Source: Acidobacteriota bacterium
Lineage (GTDB): Bacteria > Acidobacteriota > Terriglobia > Acidiferrales > UBA7541
DNA length: 64,000 nt
Reading direction: 5' to 3'
Assembly (NCBI GenBank): GCA_003223325.1
Contig: QHYS01000057.1
Location: 62,001 to 126,000, forward strand
The first letter of the stretch is position 1. Each line of letters opens with the position of its first letter. The notes under the pieces were generated by a model that searched no databases, had not been told where the DNA came from, and worked only from the letters and a program-made list of their open reading frames with translations. Position numbers and translations under genes: made by a program. Positions 40,110-49,021 of the stretch are shown here, piece by piece.

Positions 40110-40401
40110 GTTCACCCCAGCACCCGTAAAAGCGACGCGTGCCGGGGACCCCGCTCCTTTGTCCGACTACACGCAAAAAACGGCGTGCTGTGGAAACCCC
40201 AGTAGGACTCCTCGGAACGTTTCCCAAGCTACAAACGGTCCAACTAACTTCGGCTAAATACGGATGGAGACAGAGAAGGAAGGACGAATGACAAACTGCG
40301 GTCTTCACTTCCCGATAGCGCTCCATCGGTGAGCTGCGAAAGCTCTCTGCTTCGCGAAAAGCGCAGCCTGCGGATAGCCCTTCGCGTTAAGCGACTTTCG
40401 C

Positions 40402-40600
40402 CATAAGCAAACAGATGACAGTAGACGAGTCTTAGCCTCGTCTCCCAACCGGCGCGGAGCGCGCCTCGGCGACGATTTCGGCGGAACCTTAGGCAGGAAC
40501 AGGTGTTAGCTGCGTCCCGGCCCCTTTGGCGCGGGCCTCCAAAAGCGCCTCGGAAAAGCCGGCCCGGCTACTGATGGCCTCCGCACCTCTATCAAGAGCC
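40402..40600 (-). promoter_or_regulatory. Lysine riboswitch (L-box) upstream of dapE-lysC-dapBAD
   Basis: Read on the minus strand: GATAGAGGTGCG (from 40593), ATCAGTAG (40575-40568), AAGG...GCCGAA near 40500-40480, GGTTGGGAGACGAG (about 40451-40438) with its paired arm ACTCGTCT, then ACTGTCA (40422-40416). The order and spacing match the Thermotoga and Bacillus lysine riboswitch core. A promoter with TTGACA ends just before it. Downstream GC-rich hairpins (40320-40400) could be the expression platform. P1 pairing is not certain by eye. Confidence 0.8.
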
Positions 40601-40605
40601 GTTAA

Positions 40606-40635
40606 AAGCTAGCAGCTTGCGGGAAGAGGTGTCAA
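40606..40635 (-). promoter_or_regulatory. Sigma-70-type promoter for the lysine riboswitch transcript
   Basis: On the minus strand the -35 box TTGACA (40635-40630) is followed after 18 bases by TAGCTT (40611-40606) as -10. Transcription would begin near 40600, exactly where the riboswitch core begins. The -35 is perfect and the -10 weak. Confidence 0.6.
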
Positions 40636-40639
40636 GCCA

Positions 40640-40661
40640 GCGAATCCGACCTTGGATTCGC
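40640..40661. repeat. Perfect 8-bp inverted repeat upstream of the lysine-operon promoter
   Basis: GCGAATCC and GGATTCGC are separated by 6 bases. It lies directly upstream of the -35 box on the minus strand. It could be an operator or a fold ending an antisense transcript (A-rich tract at 40674-40680); nothing decides. Confidence 0.35.
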
Positions 40662-40870
40662 ATCTGAACCGCCCAAAAAATCATTGAACTAGCGCAATTA
40701 ACTTGAGATGATTAGCCCTCATCCGGTTCAGCCAAGTGGTCTGGCTATCGCACCGCCCCAACGCCCGATACTCGCGCTCGAGAGGCGCGCGCCGGGGCCC
40801 CGGTCCGCAGTGATGCGTATCGAAACTGCGATAATTTTCGGTCCGTCTAACAAGTTTGGAGGAAGTGACC

Positions 40871-41419
40871 ATGAACTCTACTAGATTTCGCGAGCTCCTC
40901 TGGCTTGCTCGCATTGCCTTCGTGATCATCGCCTGGCAGCCCGCGGCGCTGCGCGCTCAAGCAGCCAAGAGCGCTGCGCCGACTGGTGGGCAGTTCAACG
41001 TCGTTAAAGAGATTATGGATCATAAAGATACGCTCCAGTGGAAGCCGGCGGGCAACGGAATTCCGGCCGACGTATGCACGATCCTTCTAGTCTGCAACGG
41101 AACGACTAAAGTGATTGCGCTTCCCCGGGCAACCGAGGGCGGCCAGCCAGTGGGACGAGGGGTCTACCTGACGCAGGACGACAAAAAAGCGGAGGTGCTC
41201 GTGCTCGAACGTCAGACGCCCGTAGACACGTACTTTTTCCTGCTTACTTCTCAGGGGACATTGGCGAAGGCGGCGTACGCGCAGGTCAACAGCAGGTCCT
41301 GGGTGCCGGTCGGCATGGCGCTTGCGGGTTCCGTGTTCGATAAGGATAAAGTCGTGTGGCACAACTGGGCGTCGAAGCTGGGCACAGCGGCAGCTGCGGA
41401 CAAGAAACCAGAGTCCTGA
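40871..41419 (+). CDS. Secreted protein of unknown function
   Basis: From ATG 40871, with a strong GGAGGAAG site upstream, the product is 182 aa. A signal peptide (L-A-R-I-A-F-V-I-I-A-W ... A-L-R-A-Q-A) is followed by a compact domain with two cysteines close together (D-V-C-T-I-L-L-V-C-N-G) and E-V-L-V-L-E-R-Q-T-P-V-D-T-Y-F-F-L. The tail is Ala/Lys-rich. No family recognised. It lies alone between the lysine operon promoter and a convergent LysR gene. Confidence 0.7.
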   Translation: MNSTRFRELLWLARIAFVIIAWQPAALRAQAAKSAAPTGGQFNVVKEIMDHKDTLQWKPAGNGIPADVCTILLVCNGTTKVIALPRATEGGQPVGRGVYLTQDDKKAEVLVLERQTPVDTYFFLLTSQGTLAKAAYAQVNSRSWVPVGMALAGSVFDKDKVVWHNWASKLGTAAAADKKPES

Positions 41420-41523
41420 ACCCGGAGTCTGAACCTGGATTCGGAATTGCCCCTCGTATAGTTCCGAAGAAGAACCCCAAAAAGCAGATCCTTCCGTGCA
41501 CCCGAGTGCGTTCCTTGACGGAG

Positions 41524-42459
41524 TTAGGCGGAGGTATCGGCCTTGCCGTTTTTACTACTTTCGGGCTTGCCATCCAGCTTGCTATCAGCACCGCGGATCA
41601 ATTCCACGAAAGCGCTAGCCGCGCGGGGCAAATGGCGGTCGCGGCGGTAGATCAATCCCAGTTCGCGCCACAATTCAACGTCCTTGATAGGAATGAGCTT
41701 CACTCGGCCGGCGCGGACGTCGTCTTTGGTGAAACCTTCGCTGATCAGAGATACACCAAGATTCGCGCCGACGAAAAGCTTGATCATCGTCACGCTGGGC
41801 AATTCCATAACAATGCGTAGGTCGGCCACATAGGGACGGAAAACTTTGTCAAGCACCTGGCGCGTAAAGCCGGTCTTGGGAAAAATCAGCGGCTGGCCGG
41901 CGATATCCTTGGCGCTGACTTCCTTTTGCTTGGAGAGCGGATTTTTCGTGCTGACCATCAGCATCACGCGATCGCGATAAATGGAGTGCACTTTGAGGCT
42001 GGGCGATTTCACCGGCAGAGTCACAATGCCCAGATCGATGGTGCCGTCTTCCACGCGCTGCAGAATTTTGTGGCTGAAATTGCGGTAGATGCTGATCTGC
42101 ACGTCGGGAAACGTGCGATGGAACCGGGAGAAAACTTCCGGCAATACGTAGAGGCAGGTGGCCTCGTTCGCGCCGATGGCCAGAATGCCACGGGGCATCT
42201 CCGATTGATCGGCCACGGCGCGCAGCGATTCCTGACGCAGCGATAGGAAGCGCGCCGCATATTCAAACAGCACTTCTCCCGCCGGAGTCAGCCGAACGGT
42301 CTTGCCCATGCGCCCGAACAGCTTTTCGCCGTACTCCTGTTCGAGCTGGCGAATTTGGGCGCTAACGGCGGATTGCGAACGGAAAACCTTGCGGCCGGCT
42401 AGGGAAAAACTGCCGTGCTTAGCCACTTCAACAAAGGTATTGAGCTGATCGAAATCCAT
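41524..42459 (-). CDS. LysR-family transcriptional regulator
   Basis: The 311-aa protein has an N-terminal winged helix-turn-helix (residues 1-60; L-N-T-F-V-E-V-A-K-H-G-S-F and S-Q-S-A-V-S-A-Q-I-R-Q-L-E) and a two-lobed substrate-binding domain (I-G-A-N-E-A-T near 95; G-A-N-L-G-V-S-L-I near 235). It resembles CysB/CbbR-like members in general shape only. The C-terminus has a charged 20-residue tail. No divergent target gene adjoins its start, so its regulon is unknown. Confidence 0.88.
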   Translation of the reverse strand: MDFDQLNTFVEVAKHGSFSLAGRKVFRSQSAVSAQIRQLEQEYGEKLFGRMGKTVRLTPAGEVLFEYAARFLSLRQESLRAVADQSEMPRGILAIGANEATCLYVLPEVFSRFHRTFPDVQISIYRNFSHKILQRVEDGTIDLGIVTLPVKSPSLKVHSIYRDRVMLMVSTKNPLSKQKEVSAKDIAGQPLIFPKTGFTRQVLDKVFRPYVADLRIVMELPSVTMIKLFVGANLGVSLISEGFTKDDVRAGRVKLIPIKDVELWRELGLIYRRDRHLPRAASAFVELIRGADSKLDGKPESSKNGKADTSA

Positions 42460-42882
42460 CTTACGTGGCCCGCAATTCTAGCGGAAACGGCGGGCAAATT
42501 CATCTTCCGCTGTTTCGCATTCACTGACTCCTAATCCGATGGCTGACGAGCTCGTCTGCAGTCTGCAGATCTTCCGATTCTACGCAAATCCTATAAAATA
42601 GCGGGCAGGGCCTCAGATGGAAGAGCAGGCTTCCTAATCGGGCGGTCGGTCTCCGCCCCCCCTTGTTTTCTGTAGGTTGGAGTTGGTTCTAGCAGGTGGG
42701 CGTAAGAGGCGAAGCGGGTCGGGTTGCAGGTCATTTGCGAGAAGAATGCGAGAAGTGAGCCTCACTCACCGCGTGCATTTACAGCTTGCGCATAATATTT
42801 GCAACGATGGGTTTCACGATGCCCAATGAGGAGGATATTTATTTACGCAGTAACAGGTACTCCGTCAAGCTGGCAAACGGTC
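42460..42882. other. Intergenic region without a recognised gene
   Basis: No open frame of substance and no RNA motif recognised. It holds the LysR gene promoter side (minus) at the left and the end of the PilZ gene at the right. An inverted repeat TCCGTCA/TGACGGA spans 42867-42899 and overlaps the PilZ stop; it lacks a T-run. Confidence 0.4.
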
Positions 42883-43425
42883 TTAGTGACGGAGTTTCCT
42901 CATCATGTCTTGCCCTTCCGCTTCGGTGAGCACCCCCTTTCGCATTAGCGCCAGAATAAGTGCAGAAATCACATTGGGTATTTCGCCGCCAACCTTATCT
43001 TTGGTACCCTCTCCGGCACTCCGAGGCGGCTCTGTAGGCAACTTCCCGCCCAATTCCGCGATCCAGTTCCCGAGGACCTGCTTTTGCTCCGCCTGGGCCG
43101 CGACGAAGGCCAAACCCATGCCTACGCCGAATTTCATGTTGGTGACCTTTGCTTGCGCGTCAAACGAGTGCGCGCCTCTAGTGATCCTGATTTGTACGGC
43201 CGTCGATACCAGAAGAGGGCTAAGGGTGTCCACATAGCAGCCGCCTAAGGAGAGATCACTCACGCGCCCCTTAATTCTCGTTCCAGACTGAACCTCCACG
43301 ACCTCTACATCCGCATTAAATGGGAACCTCGGAAAACGACGGCGCTCCTGCTTTCTATCTCGAATGCTCCGGCGAGTAGCGTCGTCTTCGGCGCTGGTTA
43401 TTCGTTCAGCAGGATCGTCCGACAT
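42883..43425 (-). CDS. PilZ-domain protein
   Basis: From ATG 43425 the protein is 180 aa; TTG 43443 is possible. The PilZ domain runs from about residue 28 with R-R-F-P-R-F-P-F-N-A-D-V-E-V and D-L-S-L-G-G-C-Y-V-D-T, the R-x(n) and D/N-x-S-x-x-G motifs used for cyclic di-GMP binding. The C-terminal region (P-N-V-I-S-A-L-I-L-A-L-M-R-K-G-V-L-T-E-A) looks like a short helical module. Members regulate motility, polysaccharide or attachment. No partner gene is adjacent. Confidence 0.8.
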   Translation of the reverse strand: MSDDPAERITSAEDDATRRSIRDRKQERRRFPRFPFNADVEVVEVQSGTRIKGRVSDLSLGGCYVDTLSPLLVSTAVQIRITRGAHSFDAQAKVTNMKFGVGMGLAFVAAQAEQKQVLGNWIAELGGKLPTEPPRSAGEGTKDKVGGEIPNVISALILALMRKGVLTEAEGQDMMRKLRH

Positions 43426-43479
43426 TGTATTTCGTGGTGACAATTACAAACGTATGTTGAATTAGTGCCACTTTGCCTG

Positions 43480-43779
43480 TTATCTCCGGCATGGACAACA
43501 GCAAGCGAACATTCTTGCTTCGGGATAGTACACTTGATTCTTAGATGCGCGATACCTCTTCTGTAGTGGAATCAGAAGCTGAGCCCAGGATGCGCCAAAG
43601 AGCCCGCCGCGGTGGAGCATAAGAACAGGCTGCCCTGTTCCCACTTCGAGGACGTACATTGGTTGCTGAGCCGACCTGATCCGCACAAGCCGAGAACGGA
43701 CTACAAGGTGATACCGAGACAGCAGTCGCTGTTCGGCCTTCTTGAACCGATCAGCTTCTGGTCCCACCGGAAGTGGCAC
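43480..43779 (-). pseudogene. N-terminal remnant of an alpha/beta hydrolase
   Basis: The 99-codon frame encodes the lead of an alpha/beta hydrolase: A-E-Q-R-L-L-S-R-Y, then V-L-E-V-G-T-G-Q-P-V-L-M-L-H-R-G-G and F-G-A-S-W-A-Q-L-L-I-P-L, matching the cap-leading strand and oxyanion loop (family H-G-G is here H-R-G-G). After R-Y-R the sequence becomes unrelated, and no nucleophile, acid or His region follows. It marks the left edge of the degraded region. Confidence 0.55.
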
Positions 43780-44466
43780 GCACCGGCTCGGCTGATCGCT
43801 CGCTCCACGCAGCCTCCGACCGCTTTAGAGCGATTAGACTAGCCTTCAAGCCGAGTCCAGGAATTTCTCGACGGTTCATCGTTTAAATCTCCCTGCGCAG
43901 ACCCAGGCATGGGGAACGTGGGCGAGGCACAGCGAGGTTCAGGGGCTTGGTCTCCTCAAATCAAAAGGCCGTCACGGTACCCAGGGCGGCTATCTATCGC
44001 AACAGAGGCTCGGGCGTCAAGCTGGGAACTGCGGCTTCACGGCGCTCTCTGGTAAGCTTTCGGTAGACATGCGTAGCCGCGCGGATTTCTCAGCGGCCAG
44101 GTGGGGCTCCGGCTCTCGCCAGCGTTTCATAGTAATTCCCCGGCATCCAGGCCGCAGGGTCGCGCGCCACCTCCGCAGCGTCTTTCTGGAGTTCCGTCAG
44201 GTAGACCAGGGAATTGGCGCCCTTCAATTCGCATCGCGTGGTTGAGTCTTTCGGCTTTCTGAGCTTCGGTAGCGCGACCCATAAGTCAACATATATGCAA
44301 CCGTCTGTGGCGGGCATGGCACAAATACGAGCCGATCAGCGATACTTCAATACGTGATCAAAACTGAAGTTATCTTTTGCTTCTGAAGGAGTGAGCGCTC
44401 CGTCTTGCGGGGGACATTTTTCTGAGCACGGTCAAATCCAAATCCTCTCGCGACGGCCCTTGCCCA
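43780..44466. other. Degraded stretch with one doubtful small ORF
   Basis: Between the hydrolase remnant and the recombinase remnant. A 75-codon minus-strand frame (44090-44317; ends Y-Y-E-T-L-A-R-A-G-A-P-P-G-R) has natural-looking composition but no recognised family and no clear ribosome site. It could be the tail of a lost gene. Confidence 0.25.
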
Positions 44467-44799
44467 TCACGTGGTGGGCTGAGGATGGAGGACCAGATCA
44501 GCTAAGCTCAGCCCGACCAACTCTGACACACGCAACCCGCCGGCAAAGGCTAAGTGGAGCATCGCACGGTCCCGCAACCCGTCCCGGGAACTCGGGTCAG
44601 GAACATCCAGTAAGGCTTGAATTTCTTCACGATTGAGATAGCCGATGATCACCTCGTCGGTCTTCTTCACCGGGACGGCACGAATTCGGCGGGCTTGCTC
44701 AAGACACGACGGTAGGCGGTATTCCAAAAACCGGAAGAACGTCTTGATAGCGGCCAATCTTGCGGCAGATCGTCCCTGATCGCCGATGGACGAAACGTA
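44467..44799 (-). pseudogene. Tyrosine recombinase/integrase fragment
   Basis: The frame is open from about 44799 and encodes the end of a SAM-like core-binding domain (A-A-I-K-T-F-F-R-F-L-E-Y-R), then the start of the catalytic domain: L-N-R-E-E-I-Q-A-L-L-D, R-D-R-A-M-L-H-L-A-F-A-G-G-L-R-V-S-E-L with the first catalytic Arg. It stops at 44467, before the H-x-x-R and Tyr motifs, and lacks a proper N-terminus, so it is a remnant. Similar integrases occur in Tn554-like elements. Confidence 0.65.
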
Positions 44800-45665
44800 C
44801 TACTAAGCTGCAACGTTCGTACTCTTGCGACTAGATGATGTGTTATTCGAGACTGATGTTCACACGCACTTGTGACGGTCAAGCCGGTCGCCTTCCCGTG
44901 CGGTGGGTTACCATGATGGCCATTGAAAAGATAATTTCAAGAGCATCTAGGGGAGATGACACGCAGTTTGAATGCCACGTGGACAAAGAGATTTGGGTCG
45001 TGTCACTCCACTTCGACGCGGCGCTGATTGCTTCAAGAAGCTCTCGATGTCTTTACCGTAGTAAAGGAGGCGATCGCCATATCGGAGGCGATCACGGTAT
45101 GGGCTGGGAGTTTAGAAGCGATGAGAAGGGTAGGCATTGGAAAGTCGTAACCAATCCAGCGTTGGTTAATCTGCTCGACTGCCTTCATTTTGCATGTCTC
45201 CGAAAAGATGAAACCGAAAGTGCCGCGCCCCAAAGCAGAAGATCGCGACGGGAAGGTGAGCTTTCCACTTTGCCTATCGAAACGCTTGAGCCACAAAGCT
45301 TCCGCCAGCCGAATCGATGCGCATCTTACGCGGAGGGGTTCGGAAAGCTTTAGAGCTAGTGTTCTCCAAACCACCTTTCCCCGTGTCGCACCGATTCCAA
45401 CCTTCAACTCTCGCGAAATTTTCTTCCGAGTTTTTCATGTCGCTTCGCGACATCCACGAAGCATGAAAATGCGATCGAGATTGGCTTATGATTCGCTCGC
45501 CTGCGCAGGAAGAAGGCCGATCTTGCTTGGAGCATAAAGCCCGCTTCCGAGTTTGGCCTGGACATCGCTCCGAACCCCAAATTGTCGCCTGGCTTCCACG
45601 AGAGCACGCGGAGCAGATTGTTTCACCTTTCGATGTCCTCCGGCGCAGGGAGAAGGGAGAGAAGG
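44800..45665. other. Region upstream of the split IS110 gene, no recognised coding sequence
   Basis: Several overlapping frames on both strands (44835-45353 plus, 45033-45407 minus, 45190-45537 plus) have no family resemblance and mutually exclude each other. The last ~100 bases end in a purine-rich tract with GGGAGAAGGGAGAGAAGG before the transposase ATG at 45666. The left end and non-coding part of the IS110 element should lie here, but I cannot place its boundary. Confidence 0.35.
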
Positions 45666-45711
45666 ATGGAGAACATTCTCGCTTGCTGTGCCGGGTTAGA
45701 TGTGCACAAAG
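45666..45711 (+). pseudogene. IS110 transposase, 5' fragment
   Basis: Fifteen codons with the G-L-D-V-H-K motif that holds the first acidic catalytic residue, preceded by a purine-rich GAGAAGG ribosome site. The frame then runs into the inserted element. It belongs with the larger fragment at 49022-50215. Confidence 0.8.
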
Positions 45712-45719
45712 CTTGCGCT

Positions 45720-47773
45720 TCATATTGCACCTTGTCCCGATTTGATAGCGGTCGGTTTACGGCCGCCACGCCCTTTGATAATCGTGACACCCCGAAGTGG
45801 CTCATAGAAAGAATCGCAGCGGGGATTGCAATCGATACGCCGCAACAGACCGGACCGCGCCCACCCATGCAGGGTCGTTTCGGAGACTCCTAAGGTCTTG
45901 CTCATCTCTTTCGCCGTCAACAGGCCTTGTTCGCGCAACCGGTCGAACCGGCTCTTGAGGTGATAGACCGTACGAATATGCACGATCTTCCTTACCGTAA
46001 ACGGCTGGCTTTGCCAAGTCCGATGTCCCCGCTGATTGAGAATTTCCGCCACTTCACGATCACAGTGCTCGTTCAACAAAACGTCGACCTCCGCCACGAC
46101 CTCCGGCTTGTTTTTGCGAATCTGCGCCATGGGCAACGGTCGATCGACGGTCAGCGTCCGCGTAGCGCCTCCTCGCAAGCGTACGTGTACGGTGATGTTA
46201 TCAGCCTTAATCAGGGTCACGTCTTCGATGAGCAACCTTAGCATCCGTTTCCTCTCACGCGCCTCGAGTTCCGGATCATTCCAGATGCGCGGAAAATCAG
46301 TAGCGAGCGAGAGGACTTTCTGGCGCACCTCTTCCTCAGTCAAGCGGCGCTGCTGCTCGGTATGCCGCTCGTAGTCTTCCTGCGCCGCGGCGTGAGCGCG
46401 CAATTTCTCATTCCACTCGGCCTCCAGGGAGCCGGCCACGAGGCGATGGTCGGGATCGACGCTCATGTATCGCCGACGGGCTAACTCGGCCTCGTACCGT
46501 GCTCGCTCCACCTGTTGCCGACGCAGCGCGTCGGTTTCGGCACAACGCGCTTCCACTTCCTGTGCGACGGCGAGCGCCACCTCGAGTGTCAGCGGCTGTA
46601 CCAACTCGAGCAAGAGATCGCTCACCGCTCGATCCACAATGTTGCCCGCACACGCTGACATACTTTCGAGCCTCGGTGGATCGAGGCTTCTTGGCAGACG
46701 TAAGTGATTGCAATTTTTTCTTTTGCACTCCAGTAATGCACCCCCATGCGTTCCCCGCAGAGACCGCACAGCACGCGTCCCTGCAATAAAGCCGGTCCCT
46801 CTCGCGCCGGCCCCCATCTGCGCGTGCTGCTGAACGCCAAAGTATTTTCGGCCAGGCGCTTCTGATTCGCCTCAAATCGATCCCAACTGATGTAGCCCGG
46901 ATGCACGTCGCGGATCAGAAACTGCCATTCCTCCTGGGGCACTTTGAGTGAGACGGACTTTCCATCCGGCTTTCGGCGCCTGCGTGTGCGGCCATAGACG
47001 AAGGCGCCGGCATATCGGGGGTTGTGCAGAATTTGGACGATACGGGTGTGGTCGACCCGGCCCCAGTGCAGTTCGCCCTTCTGGGCTCCCTCGTGAATTC
47101 GCCGAGGAAACCGCAGATCTTCCTCGCGAAAATAGCGGACGGTCTGCATGGCCGAACCAGTGCGCTCAAAGGTGTCGAAGACCAATCGTATGGCGGACTG
47201 GACTTCCCGATCCGGATCGATCCCCATGCTTCCGTCCGGCAGGTAAACCAAACCAATCGGTGGTCTCATCTCGAGCTCGGCGCGGCGCGCTTTATTGAGT
47301 ACGCCGCCACGCATCCGCGCCTTCAGAAAATGCAGTTCCGCCTGGCTCAGTTCTCCCTTCAAACCGAGAAGAAGCTTGTCATTGAATGTCGCGGGATCGT
47401 AGAGGCCGTCCTCATCCAGGATCAAAGTGCCGGCGATTTCGCACAACTCCATCAGGCGGTGCCAATCCGCGCAGTTCCGCGCCAACCGGGAGACCTCCAG
47501 CCCCATGATGATCCCGGCCTTGCCGAGCGCCACTTCACTGACCAGTTGTGGGAATCCGTCGCGGCCAGCCGCGTGAGATGCGGTTTTACCGAGATCACAA
47601 TCAATCACATGGAGGTGCTCAACCGGCCAGCCGAGCGCCACCGCCCGCTCGCGCAGCGCGTACTGACGCTGCGTGCTCTCGGTGTTCTCCAACACCTGGC
47701 GAGGCGTCGACTGACGAATGTAGAGATACGCATCCCGCTCCAGATGGGCGTTCGTGACTTTCCGTTCAGGCAT
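45720..47773 (-). pseudogene. Large serine recombinase, split by a one-base deletion
   Basis: N-terminal half (ATG 47773): resolvase catalytic domain with Y-I-R-Q-S-T-P-R-Q (nucleophile Ser) and G-L-E-V-S-R-L-A-R-N; recombinase domain with I-L-H-N-P-R-Y-A-G-A-F-V-Y-G-R; zinc ribbon with C-G-L-C-G-E-R. After C-Q-R-V at about 46645 the frame is lost. Adding one base gives P-G-N-I-V-D-R-A-V-S-D-L-L-L in the next frame, followed by a coiled coil and a MerR/Xis-like helix-turn-helix (L-T-A-K-E-M-S-K-T-L-G-V-S-E-T-T-L-H-G-W). About 680 residues if repaired. ATG overlaps the upstream small gene. Read as inactive unless the indel is an error. Confidence 0.85.
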
Positions 47774-48044
47774 GCACGGAATCCTTTCCCCGATGGAGAA
47801 TCCACCCCGCCATCATCTGAACCAGTTCCCTGGAGACCTCCGAAGGAATCGGCGATCGGCCCGCAGGAGCTGGCGAAGGCCAAGAATCTAGCACCTGCCT
47901 TGAGGCACTGGCCCAAGCCAACATTCCATGGCGAAGCAAAACGGTAGGGCCTCGGGTTGCCCCGGACTGGTCCGCAGGGTCGATGAGGTAAGGACGCAAC
48001 GCTTCGTACGCTGCCGCTGCATCGCCGGGAATCGAAGACTTCAA
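47766..48044 (-). CDS. Small protein of the serine-recombinase element
   Basis: About 92 aa from TTG 48044, whose TTGA overlaps the stop of the helix-turn-helix gene; the frame also continues upstream, where it overlaps that gene. Visible: S-S-I-P-G-D-A-A-A-A-Y-E-A-L-R-P-Y, L-L-R-H-G-M-L-A-W and the end S-R-E-L-V-Q-M-M-A-G-W-I-L-H-R. Its stop overlaps the recombinase ATG by 8 bases, so translation is coupled on both sides. No family recognised; an accessory DNA-binding or directionality role is only a guess from position. Confidence 0.65.
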   Translation of the reverse strand: MKSSIPGDAAAAYEALRPYLIDPADQSGATRGPTVLLRHGMLAWASASRQVLDSWPSPAPAGRSPIPSEVSRELVQMMAGWILHRGKDSVHA

Positions 48045-48517
48045 GTTTGCTGACGCGGTTTTTTTTTGCGCCGCGCCAGAGCTCGCTCGAGACTGCGTCT
48101 GTGGACGGTAATGGCAAAACGTTCTTGAATAGCTTTCACGCACTGAACGGTGGTGAGCTGGCGTTCTGACTCCCGCAAACTGACCACGTAGTCCAGAACT
48201 TCGGCGCTCAGCTTGTGTCCACCCTTCGGCCCCCGCCGAGCCGGCAATAGGCCGGCCAGTCCAGATCGTTGGAAAGACGCTTGGGCCTGATAAAACGTGG
48301 GGCGCGAAACGCCAAAAGCGGCAGCGGCCTCGAGAATCGACATCTGTTCGGCAGTGTGGCGTCGCAGCATCTCGTAGCGGGCCTGCAGAAGATCGCGGGG
48401 ATCGAAGAAGAGGTTCTGTTGGAACAGGGGATCGGTCACGGTGTCCGCATGAGGATTGAGCGTGCCAGTCTGTTTCAGTTCTTCGGCCTTCTGGTCGCGC
48501 GGGCTGCGTTTGGGCAT
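48041..48517 (-). CDS. Helix-turn-helix protein of the serine-recombinase element
   Basis: From ATG 48517 (M-P-K-R-S-P-R-D-Q) the product is 158 aa. A helix-turn-helix like those of IS630/IS481 transposase N-termini is clear: S-I-L-E-A-A-A-A-F-G-V-S-R-P-T-F-Y-Q near residues 62-79, then G-L-A-G-L-L-P-A-R-R-G-P-K-G-G-H-K. A second helical segment with T-V-Q-C-V-K-A-I-Q-E-R-F follows, and the tail is very basic (R-R-K-K-K-P-R). There is no catalytic domain, so it is probably a DNA-binding partner. The upstream part of the open frame (to 48820) lacks protein character. Confidence 0.75.
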   Translation of the reverse strand: MPKRSPRDQKAEELKQTGTLNPHADTVTDPLFQQNLFFDPRDLLQARYEMLRRHTAEQMSILEAAAAFGVSRPTFYQAQASFQRSGLAGLLPARRGPKGGHKLSAEVLDYVVSLRESERQLTTVQCVKAIQERFAITVHRRSLERALARRKKKPRQQT

Positions 48518-48704
48518 CTGGATGGTGTTCGCTATGTAATAATAATTAAGCCTCACATAGAATGTCAAGCAAAATCGAAAGCCCCAGGATCCTGGTGCAT
48601 GTTGGCGATATACAGAGGAAGTTAAGAGGAGTCCCTGATCCGCGTGGAAGCGCCCCTCCGACCCATGCGGCGGATTTATTTTGACATATGAGGCGTAATT
48701 ACAT

Positions 48705-48947
48705 TTACACATTTGGATGACTCCCTTCCCCCCGCTTCTGCCGATCCAGCCCCTCCCGCAGCTCCAGAAGATCATCCACGCGGAATGCAGAACGACCGGC
48801 GGAAATTCGGGTGAATGCATCGATCGGAAACAGGTCCGTGATATTGACTAGAAAGGACTTCAGTCGCCCGTCGGGGCCGTAGTAAAAAACACGGTCCTCT
48901 CCCCAACTGAGGTGTCGGGCGACCATTTCATATTCATTCCCCACCAA
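48705..48947 (-). CDS. DUF5372-like protein of the serine-recombinase element, 5' end unclear
   Basis: The 80-residue stretch matches my memory of DUF5372: W-G-E-D-R-V-F-Y-Y-G-P-D-G-R-L, I-T-D-L-F-P-I-D and S-A-G-R-S-A-F-R-V-D-D-L-L-E-L. In the same frame further upstream lies R-F-R-I-T-H-P-F-H-P, the expected family start, but no ATG or GTG precedes it. The only upstream ATGs (49021 at the element end, 48997) are in another frame, suggesting one more indel. GTG 48947 is the first in-frame start. Function unknown; the family is found beside recombinase genes. Confidence 0.6.
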   Translation of the reverse strand: MVGNEYEMVARHLSWGEDRVFYYGPDGRLKSFLVNITDLFPIDAFTRISAGRSAFRVDDLLELREGLDRQKRGEGSHPNV

Positions 48948-49021
48948 CGGATGAAAGGGATGGGTGATGCGGAATCGACCGGCGGATTTACCGGCATGGC
49001 CTGTAGTTGCTGATATTCCAT

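Noticed and set aside
45033-45537. Overlapping open frames on both strands before the IS110 start
   Set aside because: They exclude each other, lack motifs and start sites, and lie where IS110 non-coding end sequence is expected.
45666-45711. A second, independent IS110 copy at 45.7 kb
   Set aside because: The fragment joins the 49.0-kb fragment exactly in frame at AAAG, so one interrupted copy explains both.
49007-49021. TTG 49007 as the true start of an intact IS110 transposase
   Set aside because: These codons belong to the inserted element and lack the catalytic Asp; the real first 15 codons are at 45666-45710.
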